From: Geoglobus sp.
Lineage (GTDB): Archaea > Halobacteriota > Archaeoglobi > Archaeoglobales > Archaeoglobaceae
Length of the DNA stretch: 6,748 nucleotides
Assembly: GCA_027016965.1 (NCBI GenBank)
Contig: JALURI010000017.1
Location: 1 to 6,748, forward strand
Direction of reading: 5' to 3'
Shown piece after piece: positions 3,952-6,748 of this stretch (positions within the stretch are counted from its first letter, which is position 1; every line of letters starts with the position of its first letter). A model generated the notes under the pieces. It made no database searches and had not been told where the DNA came from. It was given only the letters and a program-made list of their open reading frames with translations. The translations under genes and the position numbers were made by a program.

Positions 3952-5889
3952 ATGGCACCTGAAATAAAGACAGTTGTAGTTGTTGGTGCAGGCACAATGG
4001 GTCATGGAATTGCAGAGGTCTGTGGGATTAATGGCTACAGTGTTATACTGGTGGATATTAACAAAGAAATTCTTGAAAAAGCCCTGGAAAGGATATCATG
4101 GAGCCTTGAAAAGCTTGAAAAAAAGCTGAAAATCAGAAAAGATGATGTTCTTGGCAGGATAAAAACTGAAACCGATCTTGCTTCAGCTGCAAAAAAGGCA
4201 GACTTTGTAATTGAGGCTGTAATCGAAAAAACAGATGTTAAGAGAGATGTTTTCAGGATTCTTGATGGGAACTGCAGAGATGATGTTATCCTTGCAACCA
4301 ATACATCAACAATACCGATAAAGGAGATTGCAATGATAACAAAAAGAGCTGATAGGGTCATTGGTCTGCATTTCTTTAATCCCCCGACTCTGATAAAGCT
4401 TGTAGAAATTGTAAGAGCAGATGAAACATCACGGCAGACTGTCGATGAGACTATGTCATTTGCCAAGTCCATAGGAATGAATTACATAGTGGTGAGAGAC
4501 GTGCCGGGATTTCTGGTAAATAGAATCAATTTGAGGGTTTTTTCGCAGGCTTTCAAACTCCTCGAAAAGGGCTATAGTGTTGAGCAGATTGATGCATGTG
4601 CGAAATACAGGCTTGGAATGCCAATGGGTATTTTTGAGGTTGCAGACTTCAGCGGTGTTGATGTACTTTACAATGTAATGAGGGAGATGATCGCAAGGGG
4701 AATGGAGATCGAGATTCCTGAAATTCTTGAAAGAATGGTTTTAGAAGGTAAAACGGGAATGAAGGCTGGAGAGGGATTTTACAGATACTCAAGCATGTAC
4801 GGAAGAGCACATATACCGAAAAAGCTTGCTTATGATGTAAATCCAGTATTCATAATTTCTCCTGCCGTAAATGAGGCATGCTGGATTCTTAGAAACGATG
4901 TTGCCAAAAAGAAAGACATTGAAAAGGCAATGAGGCTTGGGATGGGATACAGAAAAGGGGTGCTTGAGCTTGCAGATATTTATGGGCTTGATTTAATTTA
5001 TAAATCCCTTGAAAAATCAGAAATCAAAGCAGATCCGATGCTTGATGAAATGGTAAAAGAGAACAAACTTGGCAAAAAAACAGGAGAGGGTTTCTTCAAA
5101 TATGCTCATGAAAAAATGCAGCTGGGAAGTGTTGAGTACGAGAAGAGGGATAGCTATGCCTTTATAAGGCTTAGAAGACCGGAAAAGCTCAATGCCTTAA
5201 ACGAAGATCTCTGGCTGAACATAACTACGGCGATGGATATCGCAGAAAACGATAAGGATGTAAAGGCTGTTCTAATTACAGGAGAAGGCAGGGCATTCTC
5301 TGCTGGAGACGATATTGCGATTATGAGTTCATGGAGGGGGATATCAGATGGCAAGGAGTTCTTTGAAAGGGTTGCATCACCGCTCATTCTGAGGCTAGTG
5401 GAATATGAAAAAGCTACAATATCTCTGATAAATGGAATCGCTTTTGGAGGTGGAATGGAGCTGAATCTGTTGATGGATGTTGTTATTGCAGGCAAAAATT
5501 CAAGATTTTCACTGCCTGAAGGGTTGATAGGTGCTTTCCCTCCAATGGCATCAACTCTAGGATTTTTCATGAGCAAAGGGATTTTGAGATACTGCTTGAC
5601 AGGAGAAGAGTTTGATGTAGATGAGGCTTTTAGAATCGGGTTTGTTGATCTTGCTGTTGATGAGGATCAGCTTGAAATAGCTGGAGTTGAGATTGCTGAA
5701 AAAATATCTGAACTCGCTCCCCTGTCTGTAAAAGCGGTGAAGAAGGCGAAGAACACTGTTTTCAAAGTATTGAGAAATTCTCTGGATAATGCTGTTTCAG
5801 AATTAATCATGCTGTCAGCCACAGAGGATTTCAGAGAGGGCATGAAAGCTTTTCTTGAGAAGAGAAGCCCTGAGTGGAGGGGAAGATGA
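3952..5889 (+). CDS. Fused 3-hydroxyacyl-CoA dehydrogenase / enoyl-CoA hydratase
   Basis: A 645-aa bifunctional beta-oxidation enzyme: the hydratase half adds water to enoyl-CoA, and the dehydrogenase half oxidises (S)-3-hydroxyacyl-CoA with NAD+. Domains in order: NAD-binding Rossmann domain (about 5-185; GAGTMG at 12-17, and acidic D35, which favours NAD+), 3HCDH C-terminal domain (187-280), a second, degenerate 3HCDH C-terminal domain (295-386), and a crotonase domain (393-645). Dehydrogenase residues S119, H140, E152 and N190 match human S137, H158, E170 and N208 with identical spacing. The crotonase keeps both hydratase glutamates, E503 (GGGMEL) and E523 (SLPEG), 20 apart as E144/E164 in the rat enzyme, and an oxyanion-hole segment FSAGDDI (449-455). 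Dehydrogenase-first order is the reverse of bacterial FadB and resembles archaeal crotonyl-CoA hydratase/3-hydroxybutyryl-CoA dehydrogenase fusions. A GTG at 3919 would add 11 unconserved residues; I prefer 3952, where the family N-terminus begins. Acyl-CoA dehydrogenase follows in overlap. Chain-length preference is unknown. Confidence 0.93.
   Translation: MAPEIKTVVVVGAGTMGHGIAEVCGINGYSVILVDINKEILEKALERISWSLEKLEKKLKIRKDDVLGRIKTETDLASAAKKADFVIEAVIEKTDVKRDVFRILDGNCRDDVILATNTSTIPIKEIAMITKRADRVIGLHFFNPPTLIKLVEIVRADETSRQTVDETMSFAKSIGMNYIVVRDVPGFLVNRINLRVFSQAFKLLEKGYSVEQIDACAKYRLGMPMGIFEVADFSGVDVLYNVMREMIARGMEIEIPEILERMVLEGKTGMKAGEGFYRYSSMYGRAHIPKKLAYDVNPVFIISPAVNEACWILRNDVAKKKDIEKAMRLGMGYRKGVLELADIYGLDLIYKSLEKSEIKADPMLDEMVKENKLGKKTGEGFFKYAHEKMQLGSVEYEKRDSYAFIRLRRPEKLNALNEDLWLNITTAMDIAENDKDVKAVLITGEGRAFSAGDDIAIMSSWRGISDGKEFFERVASPLILRLVEYEKATISLINGIAFGGGMELNLLMDVVIAGKNSRFSLPEGLIGAFPPMASTLGFFMSKGILRYCLTGEEFDVDEAFRIGFVDLAVDEDQLEIAGVEIAEKISELAPLSVKAVKKAKNTVFKVLRNSLDNAVSELIMLSATEDFREGMKAFLEKRSPEWRGR
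5876..5882 (+). promoter_or_regulatory. Shine-Dalgarno sequence for acyl-CoA dehydrogenase
   Basis: GGAGGGG lies in the last codons of the fused gene. From the GGAGG core there are 5 nt to the ATG at 5886 and 8 nt to the ATG at 5889, so it serves either start and supports coupled translation within the operon. Confidence 0.65.
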
Positions 5890-6748
5890 TGGAATTCGGT
5901 CTTAGCGAAGAACACAGAATGATTCAGGAGGCTGTAAAGGAGTTTGCTGAAAGAGAGATAATGCCTTATGGCAGAGAATATGATGAGAGGGCAGAGTATC
6001 CTTTTGAAATATTAAGAAAGGCAGCAAAGCTTGGATTTATTGGCATAGATTTGCCTGAGGAGTATGGCGGACAGGGTATGGATTATCTATCTTCTGTTTT
6101 GGTTTGCATTGAGCTTGCAAGGGCTGACAGCAGTATTGGAAGTGCAATAGCCTCATCAACGCTTGGTTGCCCGATGCTGAAATACTTTGGTGATGAGGAG
6201 CAGAAAGGGAGATACATGGCGAGAGTGCCGAAGGGAGAAACAACCTCAGCAATAGCCATAACAGAGCCGGATGCTGGAAGTGACGCGGGAGCAATAAGGA
6301 CGAAAGCAGAAAGAACCGAGAATGGATGGCTGATAAACGGTACCAAGACATTCATAACAAATGGAAGCATCTCAGACTGGATAATCCTGCTTGCCAGAAC
6401 TTCAGGAAAAGATTACAGAGGGATATCGGCATTTGTTGTTGAAACTTCATGGAAAGGATACGATGCAAAGCCCATCGGGAAGATGGGGTTGGCATGTCAT
6501 GATACTTCAGAAATCTCGCTGAAGGACATTTTTGTTCCACATGAGAATCTGGTTGGGGAGGAGAATAGGGGATTTTATCAACTCATGAGATTCTTCAACG
6601 AAAGCAGAATCATGGTTGGAGCCATTCATTTGGGAATGGCTATTGGAGCATACGAAAGAGCCCTCCAGTACGCCAGAGAAAGAAAATCCTTCGGAAAACC
6701 TTTGATCGAGCATCAGGCAATTGCCTTCAAACTTGCAGACATGTACAA
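5886..6748 (+). CDS. Acyl-CoA dehydrogenase (3' truncated)
   Basis: The first 287 residues of an FAD-dependent acyl-CoA dehydrogenase (family length about 380), running off the window. It catalyses alpha,beta-dehydrogenation of acyl-CoA and passes electrons to an electron-transfer flavoprotein. Visible are the helical N-terminal domain (3-118), the family signature AITEPDAGSDAGA (124-136), the flavin-contacting WLINGTKTFITNG (148-160), the beta-domain to about 220, and the start of the C-terminal helical domain with RIMVGAIHLG and RERKSFGKPLIEHQAIAF (264-281). At the position where isovaleryl- and long-chain enzymes carry the catalytic Glu (equivalent to human MCAD T255) this protein has S240 in NESR, so the catalytic base should be the MCAD-type C-terminal Glu, beyond the window. 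Tandem ATG codons at 5886 and 5889 overlap the previous stop by 4 or 1 bases; either may be used. It forms a beta-oxidation operon with the preceding fused enzyme. Substrate chain length cannot be judged from this part. Confidence 0.95.
   Translation, partial: MMEFGLSEEHRMIQEAVKEFAEREIMPYGREYDERAEYPFEILRKAAKLGFIGIDLPEEYGGQGMDYLSSVLVCIELARADSSIGSAIASSTLGCPMLKYFGDEEQKGRYMARVPKGETTSAIAITEPDAGSDAGAIRTKAERTENGWLINGTKTFITNGSISDWIILLARTSGKDYRGISAFVVETSWKGYDAKPIGKMGLACHDTSEISLKDIFVPHENLVGEENRGFYQLMRFFNESRIMVGAIHLGMAIGAYERALQYARERKSFGKPLIEHQAIAFKLADMY

Noticed and set aside
4035..4472. Minus-strand open frame of 145 codons
   Set aside because: It is antisense to the Rossmann domain of the fused enzyme; the low-complexity Ser/Ile/Phe translation is typical of a shadow.
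5154..5576. Minus-strand open frame of 140 codons
   Set aside because: It is antisense to the crotonase domain, with no independent start signal or domain.
6083..6370. Minus-strand frames of 95 and 104 codons opposite acyl-CoA dehydrogenase
   Set aside because: Both overlap highly conserved acyl-CoA dehydrogenase motifs on the other strand and show no motif of their own.
1..6748. Mobile element, CRISPR array, defence or toxin system
   Set aside because: No terminal inverted repeats, transposase or integrase motifs, spaced direct repeats, or defence-type domains were seen; all sizeable genes are metabolic or membrane proteins.

Overview
The window looks like a chromosomal segment of a thermophilic archaeon of the order Archaeoglobales (Archaeoglobus, Ferroglobus, Geoglobus or an uncultured relative). 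Grounds: an NADP-type isocitrate dehydrogenase whose length (412 aa) and N-terminus fit, from memory, the Archaeoglobus fulgidus enzyme; HdrC and HdrB homologues; beta-oxidation genes; archaeal TATA elements about 25 nt before start codons; and heavy use of AGA/AGG (Arg) and ATA (Ile) codons. The species cannot be fixed from this sequence alone.

Layout. (1) Positions 1-384, plus strand: the C-terminal 127 residues of a flavin reductase-like FMN-binding protein, cut by the window edge. (2) 386-1653, minus strand: a two-gene hdrC-hdrB operon, coupled by a 4-base GTGA overlap with a strong Shine-Dalgarno sequence, and convergent with the flavin reductase gene with one base between the stop codons. 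(3) 1654-1951: a 298-bp divergent intergenic region holding promoters for hdrC and icd, a short iterated GCAAAA motif, and a GC-richer block of about 70 bp that could be a small RNA or a gene remnant. (4) 1952-3190, plus: isocitrate dehydrogenase. (5) 3242-3922, plus: a multi-pass membrane protein of unknown function. (6) 3952-5889, plus: a fused 3-hydroxyacyl-CoA dehydrogenase/enoyl-CoA hydratase. (7) 5886 to the window end, plus: acyl-CoA dehydrogenase, 3' truncated and translationally coupled to (6).

How the genes work together. Genes 6 and 7 encode three consecutive beta-oxidation steps: acyl-CoA to enoyl-CoA, to 3-hydroxyacyl-CoA, to 3-oxoacyl-CoA. Isocitrate dehydrogenase supplies 2-oxoglutarate and NADPH. 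HdrCB is an iron-sulfur thiol/disulfide electron-transfer module; its HdrA-type or membrane partner is not in the window. The flavin reductase-like protein is another redox component. The theme is central carbon and redox metabolism of an anaerobe that degrades organic acids.

Regulatory layout. Four transcription-unit starts (hdrC, icd, the membrane protein, the fused beta-oxidation gene) each have an A/T-rich TATA-like box centred 24-27 nt before the start codon and no Shine-Dalgarno sequence, which predicts leaderless mRNAs. The two operon-internal starts (hdrB, acyl-CoA dehydrogenase) overlap the preceding gene and carry good Shine-Dalgarno sequences. I saw no mobile element, CRISPR array, tRNA or rRNA, and no convincing evidence of a wholly new system. 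The most open items are the membrane protein, the intergenic GC-rich block, and the partners of the HdrA-less HdrCB pair.
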